64,000 nucleotides of DNA from Candidatus Nitrosotenuis chungbukensis (GCF_000685395.1 NZ_AVSQ01000003.1:1-64000), one strand, 5' to 3'. Positions 15,030 through 23,923 are shown, counted from the first letter of the stretch. The notes: generated from the sequence alone by a model not told the origin. Numbers and translations are program-made.

Positions 15030-15420
15030 AAAAACCAAATTCCTAAAAGAGCAGAAAATTCTCCGCCTGGCCACGGTTGATAAAAAAGGAAACCCGCACC
15101 TGGTTCCTGTCTGGTACGACTATACTGGAACCAAATTCCACATCGGGACAAACACCAGGACAAAGAAGGCAAAAAACATTCAAAAAAACAACAAGGTGTG
15201 CTTTTGCATAGATGACGGGGTTTGGTCACCCATACACGGAGTTATGGGGAACGGGAAAGCAAGACTGATTCTAAAAGAAGTCACAGTAAAAAAAATTGCA
15301 AAAAAAATTCTTCTTCGCTATTTCAAGAATTTGGAAGGCAAGTCCGCAAAGGAATTGCTAGACAACACAGACTGCATCATAGAGATAACTCCAGGCAAAA
15401 TTACTACTTGGGAATACTGA
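15004..15420 (+). CDS. Pyridoxamine-5'-phosphate-oxidase-like split-barrel protein (FMN or F420 binding)
   Basis: 138 residues with the split-barrel N-terminal pattern ILRLATVDKKGNPHLVPVWY, then the TKKAKNIQKNNKVCFCID strand-helix segment. Such proteins use FMN, F420 or heme as cofactor. The adjacent npdG makes F420 the more attractive guess. The start is TTG, either 15004 or 15022 (both in frame). I used the longer. It overlaps the preceding ORF by 26 bases and the convergent aminotransferase by 17. The substrate is unknown. Confidence 0.8.
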   Translation: MGLGKKLFKKTKFLKEQKILRLATVDKKGNPHLVPVWYDYTGTKFHIGTNTRTKKAKNIQKNNKVCFCIDDGVWSPIHGVMGNGKARLILKEVTVKKIAKKILLRYFKNLEGKSAKELLDNTDCIIEITPGKITTWEY

Positions 15421-16585
15421 CGAACTTTTCTATTTCGTTTAACGCGTAATCTAGCGTATTGAGATCAGGTAAAAAGACCAGCCTAAAGTGGCCGCTGCCA
15501 TATTTTGTTCCAAAACCAGAGCCGTGAACTGTCAGCACCCCGGTGTTTTTGAGCAGTTCCATTACGAATTCCTGATCGGACTTGTATCGGTTGTTTTCAA
15601 TTTTTGGAAAAGCGTAAAACGCTCCCTTTGGATTTGGACAAGAGAGTCCTGGAATGGAATTGATTCGCTTTACCACAAAGTCCCTTCGCTTTTTTAGCTC
15701 AGACACAAACTCGGAGATGTACCCCTGTGGACCCCTAAGCGATTCCAGCGCTGCATACTGGACAGGCAGATTTGTCGAGATTCTGACGCGTGCTAATTTT
15801 GGCAGATGCTCGCGCAGCGATTCTAGTTTTTTAGACTGGTTAAATCCGACATAGCCTATTCTCCAGCCAGACATCAGGTGAACCTTGGAAAACCCGTTTA
15901 GCAGTATGACTGGTGAATCCTTTGCCACTTTTCCTATTCCTGTGAATTTTTCATCAAATACGATTTGATCATATATTTCGTCACAGATGATGTAGAGGTC
16001 GTGCTCGTTTGCCAAATCGACTAGATTTTTTAGAGACTTTTCGCTAAACACAACGCCTGTTGGGTTGTTTGGCGAGATGAGGCATATGGCAACTGTCTTT
16101 GGCGTGATTTTTGATTTGATGTCATCCATGTCTGGAGTTGAATTGTTCAGATCAACTGCAAACTCTACTGGAACGCCCCCATGCAGTCTTACGTATGACG
16201 CGTATGGCGGGTAATACGGTCCTGGAAGCAGGACCTCGTCTCCTTCCTCTACTATAGAAGACATGACCATGTCCAGTGCCTCGGACACGCCGTTTGTTAC
16301 AAGTATGTCATCTGGTTCTACTGCGAGTCCCTTTGCGTTTTCTTTTTTTGCTATTGCCTCTCGTAGATCTGGCAGTCCTTCAGATGCGGCATAGTAGTTG
16401 TTGCCGCTTTTGATTGAACGTATCATTGCGTCTTTGACGTTTTCTGGAGGCTGGAACCCAAACTGGACTGGGTCACCTATATTCAGGTACGTGATCTTTT
16501 TTCCCTGCTTTTCCACCAGACGTGCAGCAGACACGATATCTCGTATAGCATACTCCACGCCAGCTACTTTTTTTGAGACCTTCAA
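15404..16585 (-). CDS. Class I/II PLP-dependent aminotransferase
   Basis: A 393-residue fold-type I aminotransferase of the AspC/AlaT group. Visible features are YYAASEGLPDLREAIA (substrate-side loop), SPNNPTGVVFSEK (Asn binding PLP), DEIYDQIVFD (Asp to the pyridine nitrogen), GFSKVHLMSGWRIGY with the Schiff-base lysine, and the C-terminal HFRLVFLP arginine that binds the alpha-carboxylate. Likely substrates are alanine, aspartate or related amino acids with 2-oxoglutarate. The start is TTG 16585, since no upstream alternative fits. It diverges from tRNA-Arg. Confidence 0.9.
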   Translation of the reverse strand: MKVSKKVAGVEYAIRDIVSAARLVEKQGKKITYLNIGDPVQFGFQPPENVKDAMIRSIKSGNNYYAASEGLPDLREAIAKKENAKGLAVEPDDILVTNGVSEALDMVMSSIVEEGDEVLLPGPYYPPYASYVRLHGGVPVEFAVDLNNSTPDMDDIKSKITPKTVAICLISPNNPTGVVFSEKSLKNLVDLANEHDLYIICDEIYDQIVFDEKFTGIGKVAKDSPVILLNGFSKVHLMSGWRIGYVGFNQSKKLESLREHLPKLARVRISTNLPVQYAALESLRGPQGYISEFVSELKKRRDFVVKRINSIPGLSCPNPKGAFYAFPKIENNRYKSDQEFVMELLKNTGVLTVHGSGFGTKYGSGHFRLVFLPDLNTLDYALNEIEKFVSIPK

Positions 16586-16597
16586 ATATCTAGACAG

Positions 16598-16604
16598 ATA
16601 TTTA
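16598..16604 (+). promoter_or_regulatory. TATA-like box of tRNA-Arg
   Basis: ATATTTA is centred about 28 bp before the tRNA 5' end at 16629, at the expected archaeal distance. Confidence 0.45.
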
Positions 16605-16628
16605 GCCCCGTTAAAGTCTTACCCCTTT

Positions 16629-16703
16629 GGACTCGTAGCACAGTCTGGACAGTGCGGGCGGCTTCGGACCGCCAGGTCGAGGGATCGAAGCCCTCCGAGC
16701 CCT
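16629..16703 (+). tRNA. tRNA-Arg (anticodon TCG)
   Basis: The acceptor stem GGACTCG faces CGAGCCC with one A3-C70 mismatch. The D stem is GCAC/GTGC. The anticodon stem GGCGG/CCGCC encloses CTTCGGA, giving anticodon TCG, which reads CGA. The T stem is GAGGG/CCCTC with loop ATCGAAG. There is no intron, CCA is not encoded, and a pyrimidine/T-rich tract follows. Confidence 0.9.
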
Positions 16704-16725
16704 CTTTTCTCTTAAATAACGATTT

Positions 16726-17232
16726 GTGCAAAGACAGGATGTGAGAATCTCGCCACTCAGAATTGGTTTGGTATTGGCAGCAATTGGGATCGTTGCAATG
16801 ATCATCATATTTGACAGCAATCAAAAAGTCATTTCATCTGTCATACTGGAAAGGGAGGAAACTTCCAGCGTAAATCTGAATTTGAGAGATGGCGGAATTG
16901 GATACTACAAGATAACAATTCCTGACTTTGATGGGCAGATGGTTTTCGTCCAGATTGAGGATGATATTGGAAATGTCATCTCAGATAAAAAAATAGAGAC
17001 TAAGATGTCTGTAAACTACTTTGATTTCCAGTCTGGCGGAAAATACACGCTAAAAGTTACAAACATTTCGGAAAAGCCAACAGGCCTTCAGATTGAGTTT
17101 GGCAATACTGATGTTTCAGCCCTTAGAATTCCGGCAGTCGTCTTAGGAATTGGGGTCATGCTGATATTGTTTAGCGTGTACAAGAGGCTAAGAAATTACA
17201 GTACTGCGCAGCCAGATGAAAATATTTCATAG
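16726..17232 (+). CDS. Membrane protein with an extracytoplasmic beta domain
   Basis: About 168 residues: an N-terminal helix (LRIGLVLAAIGIVAMIIIF), an extracytoplasmic domain of about 95 residues with alternating beta strands (EETSSVNLNLRDGG... through TGLQIEFGN), and a second helix (IPAVVLGIGVMLILFSVY) followed by a basic tail. The topology puts both termini inside. The start may be GTG 16726 or GTG 16741. The 3' end overlaps the convergent membrane-protein gene by about 37 bases. No known family recognised. Confidence 0.65.
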   Translation: MQRQDVRISPLRIGLVLAAIGIVAMIIIFDSNQKVISSVILEREETSSVNLNLRDGGIGYYKITIPDFDGQMVFVQIEDDIGNVISDKKIETKMSVNYFDFQSGGKYTLKVTNISEKPTGLQIEFGNTDVSALRIPAVVLGIGVMLILFSVYKRLRNYSTAQPDENIS

Positions 17233-17789
17233 ACTAGCGTGCACACTGGGATAGCAGATACAAGCAAGGACAAACTAAAGGCAAGCCAGCATGAAGACAT
17301 AATGACTGTGAAAATCGAAACAGGTATTAATTTTTTAAAAAAATCGTTTTTTCTATGGCTCAGTAACAAGTATCCTCCAATGGAACTAAGCACCAATCCT
17401 AATTCTAGTGGTTGGTGTGACCATGAGATAAGACCGTCTATCCCAAACAGGTCGTGGGATACCGAGTCGCCATACCCTGCAGCAATCTGCAGTATGGAGC
17501 CCAGAATGATTATTTTGATTGCCGTTTTTGATTTTCCGGTTATGATTTTCTTATGTAACATTAAAAACCCTAGAATTGAAGAAGATGCAACCGTACTTAC
17601 GCCAAAATATACCGCGATGTGCTGGATTGACCAGAACTGCTCAGGTGCACGTATGGCGTGAGACGATGCGTCCCATATACCTCCCAAGAGCTCCAAGAGG
17701 ACGCCAAGTGTTGCAAGCAGTGACACAATGATCGTTAGTGTTTGCGGATTTGGAAGAACCGAATTGATTATTCGCTGTTTTAGATACAT
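17196..17789 (-). CDS. Polytopic membrane protein with paired histidines
   Basis: 197 residues and six predicted membrane helices. Between helices are histidine-containing motifs (WDASSHAIRAPEQFWSIQH and GDSVSHDLFGIDGLISWSHQ). Two similar D/G-S-x-S-H blocks with following histidines suggest metal or heme binding, but I do not recognise a named family. It is convergent with and overlapping the preceding gene, and divergent from the 80-residue ORF. Function unknown. The membrane location is well supported. Confidence 0.7.
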   Translation of the reverse strand: MYLKQRIINSVLPNPQTLTIIVSLLATLGVLLELLGGIWDASSHAIRAPEQFWSIQHIAVYFGVSTVASSSILGFLMLHKKIITGKSKTAIKIIILGSILQIAAGYGDSVSHDLFGIDGLISWSHQPLELGLVLSSIGGYLLLSHRKNDFFKKLIPVSIFTVIMSSCWLAFSLSLLVSAIPVCTLVYEIFSSGCAVL

Positions 17790-17812
17790 CTGTATTTGTT
17801 GGGATTTTTATT

Positions 17813-17878
17813 TAGAATATCAGTGTTGTTTAAGGTTTTAGAGAATTTACTCGAACTAAACTATATTAGAACATCAGT
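17813..17878. repeat. Two near-identical 12-bp direct repeats in a divergent promoter region
   Basis: TAGAATATCAGT (17813-17824) and TAGAACATCAGT (17867-17878) differ at one base and are 54 bp apart, between the divergent genes at 17789 and 17891. They might be operator sites. The evidence is weak. Confidence 0.25.
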
Positions 17879-17890
17879 ACAACCAATCCC

Positions 17891-18133
17891 ATGAGCCCCG
17901 GAATAGGGTTGATGAAAAGACGACTAGAGACGGAAAAGCAGGCAGTGGCTTTGGCAGTATCTGGAATTTTAAAAAAGTATGAAGGCATTACGCAAGATCA
18001 GATCAAAACGCTAGAAACAAAATATGACAGCGATTCGGGGGACTGGTATGTGGCGCTTGGCTTTGGCGAAAAACGTACAGTAGTCAAGATGGACTCGGTG
18101 CATGCTACCATATCAGAGATAAACGAGATTTAA
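17891..18133 (+). CDS. Small conserved-looking protein of unknown function
   Basis: An 80-residue soluble protein with a helical first half (MKRRLETEKQAVALAVSGIL) and a second half with beta strands (DWYVALGFGEKRTVVKMD). There are no cysteines, signal peptide or membrane span. The ATG at 17891 (MSPGIGLMKRR) is used. An internal ATG at residue 8 could be the true start. It ends two bases before the convergent DUF59 gene. The clean coding pattern and compact spacing argue it is expressed. Function not recognised. Confidence 0.6.
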   Translation: MSPGIGLMKRRLETEKQAVALAVSGILKKYEGITQDQIKTLETKYDSDSGDWYVALGFGEKRTVVKMDSVHATISEINEI

Positions 18134-18135
18134 TT

Positions 18136-18765
18136 TTATTTTCTAAATTCTACGTTTGGAGAGTCAGGAGTTGGAATGGTTATCAGTCCGCCGTCGCGCA
18201 ACTGGGAAATTAGTTGAATGACTTCCTTTTCCACCTGTGAGCGTTGAAGGCCAGTCGTTTGTGCAAAGACATCTACAAGTTCGGTTATCTTGCGCTTTCC
18301 GTTGCACGACTTCCAAAAGTCGATAATTGCCTGATTTACCATAAACCCTTGATCGTGTTCGTTTGCCAGTACCATCGAACCATCCTCTTGCTGAATTAGT
18401 GATCCTACGCCCTGTGGGAGTGCAGTCTCATAGTCAATTGGGGCAGGAGCACCACTTTTTGAAAAGCTCTTTAGTTTTTCCTTTGCTGTTTCTGACATTT
18501 TATCCATCGTCCATGGGGGATCCCAGACGATATCCACTTTGACATTGTTTACACCTGGAACCTTTTTGACGTATCTTGCCACATCCTGAACTATCGTTTG
18601 ATGAAGCGGACAGCCTTGTGTAGTCATTGTCATTTTTATGTTAACATCATTAGATTCTGTAATATCAATCCCGTAAACTAGACCCATTTCCACTATAGAT
18701 AGCGGAACCTCAGGATCCATGCACTGGTTGAGAGAAGTTCTGATTTGGTCAACTGTGATAGCCAT
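18136..18765 (-). CDS. MIP18/PaaD-like (DUF59) Fe-S assembly factor fused to a PqqD-like domain
   Basis: 209 residues. Residues 1-100 form a MIP18 (DUF59) domain, with PEVPLSIVEMGLVYGI and the conserved cysteine in MTTQGCPLHQTI, then WDPPWTMDKM. Proteins of this type help deliver Fe-S clusters. Residues about 120-205 resemble a PqqD-like winged domain (GSMVLANEHDQGFMVNQ, then a helical wing), a module that binds peptides or partner proteins. The pairing suggests targeting of a maturation factor to particular clients. The ATG at 18765 is unambiguous. Confidence 0.85.
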   Translation of the reverse strand: MAITVDQIRTSLNQCMDPEVPLSIVEMGLVYGIDITESNDVNIKMTMTTQGCPLHQTIVQDVARYVKKVPGVNNVKVDIVWDPPWTMDKMSETAKEKLKSFSKSGAPAPIDYETALPQGVGSLIQQEDGSMVLANEHDQGFMVNQAIIDFWKSCNGKRKITELVDVFAQTTGLQRSQVEKEVIQLISQLRDGGLITIPTPDSPNVEFRK

Positions 18766-18801
18766 ATTTTGATTAGGCTATGAAAAATAAATAAAAACGT
18801 T

Positions 18802-19854
18802 CTATTTCTTAGCTTCAAATAATTTTTTGATTGATTCCTCGTATGGCGGTTTTGCCACGCCTGCCTCGGTAATTATGCCTGAAATCAACTCTGGTGGCGT
18901 CATGTCAAAGGCAGGGTTTATCACCTTGATTCCGTCAGGCGCTGTCTTTTTGTCACCGATTTGCGTGACTTCGGTTCCCTTTCTTTGTTCTATTATGACG
19001 TTTTCGGGATTGCTTTTCATGTCAAACGTTGAAAGAGGGGCTGCGACATAAAATGGAATTCCGTGCTGCTTTGCCATGAGTGCTACCTGATATGTTCCTA
19101 TTTTGTTATACACATGACCTGTTCGCAAAATCCTGTCGGCTCCAACTACAACTTTGTTTACTAGTCTGTTTGCCATGGTATAGCCGACTGCGGTATCCGG
19201 AATCAGGCTTACATCGATTCCATCATGGTGCAGCTCAAACGCAGTTAGTCTTGAGCCTTGCTGGACTGGCCTTGTTTCGGTTGCAATCACCTTGATGTTT
19301 TTTCCGCTATCTTTAGTTGCACGAATAACACCTAGTGCGGTTCCATATCCCACAGTAGCTAATGCACCGGCATTACAATGTGTCATTACAGTATCATTAT
19401 CATCAAATAACACAGAGCCATTTTTGCCCATTTTCATGTTAATCTTGACATCATCTTCAGCCATCTGTTGCGCGGTTTGCACGACAGATTTTTTAATTTC
19501 TGAAACGTCACTACCATTTTTTGCCACATTCATGATTTTATCTAATCCCCATGCAAGATTTACTGCAGTGGGCCTTGTTTCAAAGAGAATTTTTTTTGCA
19601 GATTCAAGATCGGAAATTAATTGATCTTTTGTATTTGCACTGCTTTGTAAAGCTGCAAGTGCAAGTCCAAATGCACCTGACACACCTATTGCAGGTGCGC
19701 CTCTCACGATAAGCATTTTTATTGCATTGGCAACGTCTTTGTAGTCATTATACTCGACAAATACGAGTTCGCTTGGAAGCTTTGTCTGGTCAATCATTAC
19801 AACTTTGTTATCTTTCCAAGCCACCGTCTTTAATGAGAGAATTTTATCTTCCAT
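18802..19854 (-). CDS. mtnA: S-methyl-5-thioribose-1-phosphate isomerase (MtnA / eIF2B-like)
   Basis: A 350-residue aldose-ketose isomerase of the methionine salvage type. Diagnostic motifs are VRGAPAIGVSGAFGLALA, the catalytic cysteine in THCNAGALATVGYGTAL, ETRPVQQGSRLTAFEL and the catalytic aspartate in VVVGADRI. The length matches MtnA rather than shorter archaeal ribose-1,5-bisphosphate isomerases, though the families are related and the substrate could differ. It is the last gene before the AT-rich glycan locus begins, which makes it a useful core-genome boundary marker. Confidence 0.88.
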   Translation of the reverse strand: MEDKILSLKTVAWKDNKVVMIDQTKLPSELVFVEYNDYKDVANAIKMLIVRGAPAIGVSGAFGLALAALQSSANTKDQLISDLESAKKILFETRPTAVNLAWGLDKIMNVAKNGSDVSEIKKSVVQTAQQMAEDDVKINMKMGKNGSVLFDDNDTVMTHCNAGALATVGYGTALGVIRATKDSGKNIKVIATETRPVQQGSRLTAFELHHDGIDVSLIPDTAVGYTMANRLVNKVVVGADRILRTGHVYNKIGTYQVALMAKQHGIPFYVAAPLSTFDMKSNPENVIIEQRKGTEVTQIGDKKTAPDGIKVINPAFDMTPPELISGIITEAGVAKPPYEESIKKLFEAKK

Positions 19855-19924
19855 TTAATTTCAGCTGTCGTCTTCCCTATTTATAATAAATCAAATAATT
19901 TCTGAGTAATAGAAGCCAGAAAAA

Positions 19925-20788
19925 TTATTTTGATAAGAATAAAAATAAATGATGCCCATTTGGATCCATTTCATAGACAGGTTTTATATGATATTTGAAA
20001 TAATTCATTAATTCAGAACGTTTGCTAGAGTCTTTCAATCTATTATTGTAGATATTGGGTCTGAAAGTAGTGTAATTTTGAATCTTCAGATTTAGTTTCG
20101 ACGCAATATCTTCAAAGTTTTTTTTGCTGAAAAGAATGTTCATGCTTTTTTCAAAGACGGGTAATTCATGATTTTTTATGATGGTAGAATGAGGGTTTTG
20201 AGTAGAGATGAAGATCAAACCAGTGTCATTAATGAGTGTGGTCACGTTTTCAAGAACATCTACCGGATTTTCAACATAATAGATCATCTGAGTAAGACAG
20301 ATCAAGTCATACTTTTTTTCTGATTTGTAATTCTCATCAAAAAATCCATGAAAAACTTTTTTTGAAATTCCATTTTCTATGTTATTTTTATCAACTTCGA
20401 TCCCAGATGCGTCAATATTTAGTTGATTTAATCTTTCAACTAAATGCCCGTATAATGCACCAACATCTAACGCAGTCCTGAACTTCATATCGGTGTATGC
20501 ACTTAGATATTTTATGTATTGTAGAGACACAAGATCCCAAAATCGCATTGATATAGTTTTCTTGAAAAAATCCACGTGACTTTTCTTATGGGGGATTACA
20601 GAAGTGCGCAATAATGTCTTCTTTTCATTTTGAAAATTTTGGTTAAAAACACAGTAACAGTTGTTACAGATAAAAAAATCCTTTTGGTTTTTTATTAGTT
20701 GTGTATCTTCAGCAAGACAAAACCTACATGTGACTTTTTCTGTTTTTTGATCCAAATTAGAGTACCCTAATACTTCGATACATTTCAA
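19925..20788 (-). CDS. Class I SAM-dependent methyltransferase with N-terminal zinc ribbon
   Basis: 287 residues. An N-terminal zinc-ribbon-like element (CRFC near residue 21, CNNCYC near 41) precedes a Rossmann methyltransferase domain with motif I TALDVGALYGHLVERL, an acidic end of strand 2 (GIEVDKNN) and motif IV YDLICLTQMIYYVENP. This architecture is common in glycan loci, where such enzymes methylate sugars. It lies at the edge of the polysaccharide locus. The substrate is unknown. Confidence 0.8.
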   Translation of the reverse strand: MKCIEVLGYSNLDQKTEKVTCRFCLAEDTQLIKNQKDFFICNNCYCVFNQNFQNEKKTLLRTSVIPHKKSHVDFFKKTISMRFWDLVSLQYIKYLSAYTDMKFRTALDVGALYGHLVERLNQLNIDASGIEVDKNNIENGISKKVFHGFFDENYKSEKKYDLICLTQMIYYVENPVDVLENVTTLINDTGLIFISTQNPHSTIIKNHELPVFEKSMNILFSKKNFEDIASKLNLKIQNYTTFRPNIYNNRLKDSSKRSELMNYFKYHIKPVYEMDPNGHHLFLFLSK

Positions 20789-20921
20789 ATTATCAGGTAA
20801 TTATTAAGTTAAATGACATTCAAAGAATTTTTTTGATTTGCCCAATACAGAATTGACATTCGATTGAATAAATCAAAAGAAACAAAGATTAATCAAGTTA
20901 AGAATAAACTAATTTGTTAAT

Positions 20922-22763
20922 TTGAAAGTTGTATTTTTTGATACCAGTATGGATTTGAATAGTTTGAGAGATGTAAAAGAGGAAGACGTCATAGTGACGT
21001 TTGATTATGATTCTCACAGATTGTTATCAGACAACAATATTGTGCATACCGTATCAGACGAGTTTGTGACTAGAATGGATTTAGAGAATATTCAGTCATT
21101 TTCTTATAAAATGACCAGATGGTTTGAGGATAAAGAATTTGATGAATTTAATTACGAGGGACTTAATCTAGGAACCATCATTCAAGTAGAATTAAATTAT
21201 TTTTTAGTTCCATTCATGAAGAAATTTGCTGAAATAGAAAAGATAACAAAAGTCTATTCAAATGCAGAGTATATTTCTTCAAAAGAAATTGAGCCGATAT
21301 TAAAGAAATTTTGTACCAGATATAAGATAATTGAAAACAGTATGTTGCAGAAAAACGAATTTTATTATGACTCTATTAGTTTTTCGATAAAAATCAGTAA
21401 TTTAAACATAAACCTAAAAATTTCAAAAGAGAAGTTCTTAAAAATTAAAAGAATTTTTGAAAATATTGTTGGTTCTTACATTAAACAGAAGCCGGTAAAT
21501 GATAAGCACGTTCTATTGGTGGAATTTGATCCAGCGAGATTCAGTAACTTTTTTGAAAAAACAAATCAAAAAGATATGAGATTGGTCGTATTTAATAGAA
21601 GGCGGCCAAGCTTTACTAATTTGAAATCAATAATGACATTAAAGAAGACAAAATCAATTGTGTTTTCAGAAAACACGATTGATAAATCAAGATTTACAGC
21701 AGAATACAGAAAAAATGAATTAAAAAACAAGTATTTTGAGATTTTAGAGAAAAATCAAAGCTGCCTAGCAGAGAATTTTGCAATCAATGGTAACTCCTTT
21801 TTTGATATAATTAAGGAGCGATTTTATGATCTACTCTCAAGAAGAATATTATTTGTGTTAAGCGAGATAGAACTCACAAAAGCATTATTTGAAAAACTGG
21901 AGATAGGTTCGGTGTTAATTTGGTCAGAAATGGGTTTAACGGAAAGAATCGTGATCAATTTTGCCAAGAAAAGAAACATTCCTATTATTTTATTGCAACA
22001 TGGATATTTTTTTGATGATGAATCAGTTGGAACGTACGAGATGAATCTGTTCCAAGGGGTATTTCCGATAGCGTCTGATCAATTTTTGGTTTGGGGCAAT
22101 ATTGAACGTGACCATCAGATCAGAGCAGGAATTTCCGACAAAATTGTTTATCCTTTAGGTTCGTTATATTATGATGATAAGATTTATGCAGATGTTAAAG
22201 AAGAATTTGTCTTATTAGCCACTTCAGGACCAGTAAAAGAAAACGCGTTTGATCTTACAATCAAGACAATTGAAAAGAACATTGAGGCAATAAGACAAGT
22301 ATCGAAAACGGTTACCAAAAATGGAAAAAAACTAATCATTAAGGTTCATCCTTCACCAGATGAATTTGATCCTTCTAATTTAATCAAATCAATTGATAAA
22401 AATATCCAGGTTGTTAAGACTGGGGACATCTTTGAATTAATTAAATCGTGTATTTTACTTGTAGTAATTGACGTATCAACGGTAATACTTGATGCCCAGA
22501 TTATCGGTAAGCCCATAATATCTGTAAATGTAAAGGATAGTGGATTTGGAATCCCTTCCATTATATCCTCCAACTTATTTCCCTCAGTTGAAATTGATGG
22601 ATTTGAACAAGCTTTCTTGAAGATCATTAATGATACAAATTTTAAAAAAAACATTATTGATTCCGGGAAAAAATTCTCCAATAATTACATCAATAATTTA
22701 GGAAATGCATCTGAAAAAATTATTGAACATATTTCCACATTACATGATGAAAGTAAGCGTTGA
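20922..22763 (+). CDS. GT-B-like polysaccharide/capsule glycosyltransferase
   Basis: 613 residues. The C-terminal half has motifs seen in CDP-glycerol-transferase-like and capsule-type glycosyltransferases: IPIILLQHGYFFDDE, LIIKVHPSPDEFD, then a switch from a nucleotide-binding loop to VVIDVSTVILDAQIIGKPII. The N-terminal about 300 residues are divergent and specific to this protein. The start is TTG 20922, preceded by AT-rich promoter-like DNA. It is divergent from the zinc-ribbon methyltransferase. It likely adds a sugar or polyol phosphate to a surface glycan. Donor unknown. Confidence 0.75.
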   Translation: MKVVFFDTSMDLNSLRDVKEEDVIVTFDYDSHRLLSDNNIVHTVSDEFVTRMDLENIQSFSYKMTRWFEDKEFDEFNYEGLNLGTIIQVELNYFLVPFMKKFAEIEKITKVYSNAEYISSKEIEPILKKFCTRYKIIENSMLQKNEFYYDSISFSIKISNLNINLKISKEKFLKIKRIFENIVGSYIKQKPVNDKHVLLVEFDPARFSNFFEKTNQKDMRLVVFNRRRPSFTNLKSIMTLKKTKSIVFSENTIDKSRFTAEYRKNELKNKYFEILEKNQSCLAENFAINGNSFFDIIKERFYDLLSRRILFVLSEIELTKALFEKLEIGSVLIWSEMGLTERIVINFAKKRNIPIILLQHGYFFDDESVGTYEMNLFQGVFPIASDQFLVWGNIERDHQIRAGISDKIVYPLGSLYYDDKIYADVKEEFVLLATSGPVKENAFDLTIKTIEKNIEAIRQVSKTVTKNGKKLIIKVHPSPDEFDPSNLIKSIDKNIQVVKTGDIFELIKSCILLVVIDVSTVILDAQIIGKPIISVNVKDSGFGIPSIISSNLFPSVEIDGFEQAFLKIINDTNFKKNIIDSGKKFSNNYINNLGNASEKIIEHISTLHDESKR

Positions 22764-22819
22764 TTGTTAGTTAATTTGCCAAATAAGAATAATATTCAAA
22801 ATGAATTTGTGATTCATTG

Positions 22820-23923
22820 TCATTGTTTGATTATTCTATGATACCGCCTCATTAATCCAAATAACAGTCGATAGATTTTGTATGAAATTTTCTTTCTGAC
22901 TTTGATGAAAACATAATATTCCTTTGGTTCTCCTCCCCACTTACTTTTATAGAACAATAAGGAATCGGCCTTTTTTGTCGCTGCGTCAATATCAGGCTTG
23001 ATGACTTCCCCTCCTGAAAAATCATAAATTCTCATATTATTCTCTTTGGCCCATTCTAATACAAACCAATTAAGAATCGAACCGCCAAGATTTGTTTTCT
23101 CAGCATAGGAATTGATGACAAAATTAGTATAACAGATACCGTTGAAACAACCCACTCTCATTCCAGAGATAAGTTCGTCGTTTTGAAAAGCAAGGAAAAT
23201 CTTTTCTATTCCACTTTGATGATTCTTCCAAAGAATTTCAGTTTCGTGATCTATGTCCGTTATTACCAAGCCTTTTGATTTGGTCCATTCCATGTTTAAC
23301 AAAAAATACTTTTTCAGCTCATCATATGTTTCCAAAACTTTTACCACGATATTTCTTCGTTTGGCCCTATTAACATCACCACGTGCCTTCTTTGAAACAT
23401 CATTCCAAAGATCATCTTTGCTTTTTGTTAATTCAGTGACAAACGTAATGTGATCAATTTTATGATAATTGTGATCTTTGAATATTTGTTTATAATTCTC
23501 TTCGATCATTCTATCGAATGGTGAAGTCTGTCCTTCGATATGAACTAAATCGTATCTTTTTCCAATTTCATCAACTGCTTTAAGAATTTCATTTAATATC
23601 GCATTTCTATTCTCAATGATATTCGAATGTATAATTGGACCATAGACCCATATTGCCCTGTTTGTGATGTTTGAGATTAGATCCAGGAAATGACGAAATG
23701 TTTTGCTTGAATACATGACAGTAGTTTTTATTATTCGTAGTCCTAATTGGCCAACAATTTCATCATTATTATCAAAAACACGTACATAAACTGGAGTTAC
23801 ATCGCTTGATTTTTGAGAGATGTATTCAAAAGTCTGGAAAAATGTAGAATAATCGCTTTTTTTTAAATTTTCATTCCATTGCGTGGCATCTACAGATGTC
23901 AATATTTCATATTTGTAATGCAA
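22820..23923 (-). CDS. FemAB/GNAT-type acyltransferase
   Basis: 367 residues with two tandem GNAT-like halves. The first contains WVYGPIIHSNIIENRNAIL and VHIEGQTSPFDRMI. The second contains KKARGDVNRAKRRNIVVKV, GLVITDIDHETEILW, RVGCFNGICYTNFVINSYAE and YDFSGGEV. This pattern matches FemAB-like transferases and the BioF2 acetyltransferase group. In an archaeon without peptidoglycan it probably attaches an aminoacyl or acyl group to an amino sugar. The start is TTG 23923. Donor and acceptor are unknown. Confidence 0.75.
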   Translation of the reverse strand: MHYKYEILTSVDATQWNENLKKSDYSTFFQTFEYISQKSSDVTPVYVRVFDNNDEIVGQLGLRIIKTTVMYSSKTFRHFLDLISNITNRAIWVYGPIIHSNIIENRNAILNEILKAVDEIGKRYDLVHIEGQTSPFDRMIEENYKQIFKDHNYHKIDHITFVTELTKSKDDLWNDVSKKARGDVNRAKRRNIVVKVLETYDELKKYFLLNMEWTKSKGLVITDIDHETEILWKNHQSGIEKIFLAFQNDELISGMRVGCFNGICYTNFVINSYAEKTNLGGSILNWFVLEWAKENNMRIYDFSGGEVIKPDIDAATKKADSLLFYKSKWGGEPKEYYVFIKVRKKISYKIYRLLFGLMRRYHRIIKQ

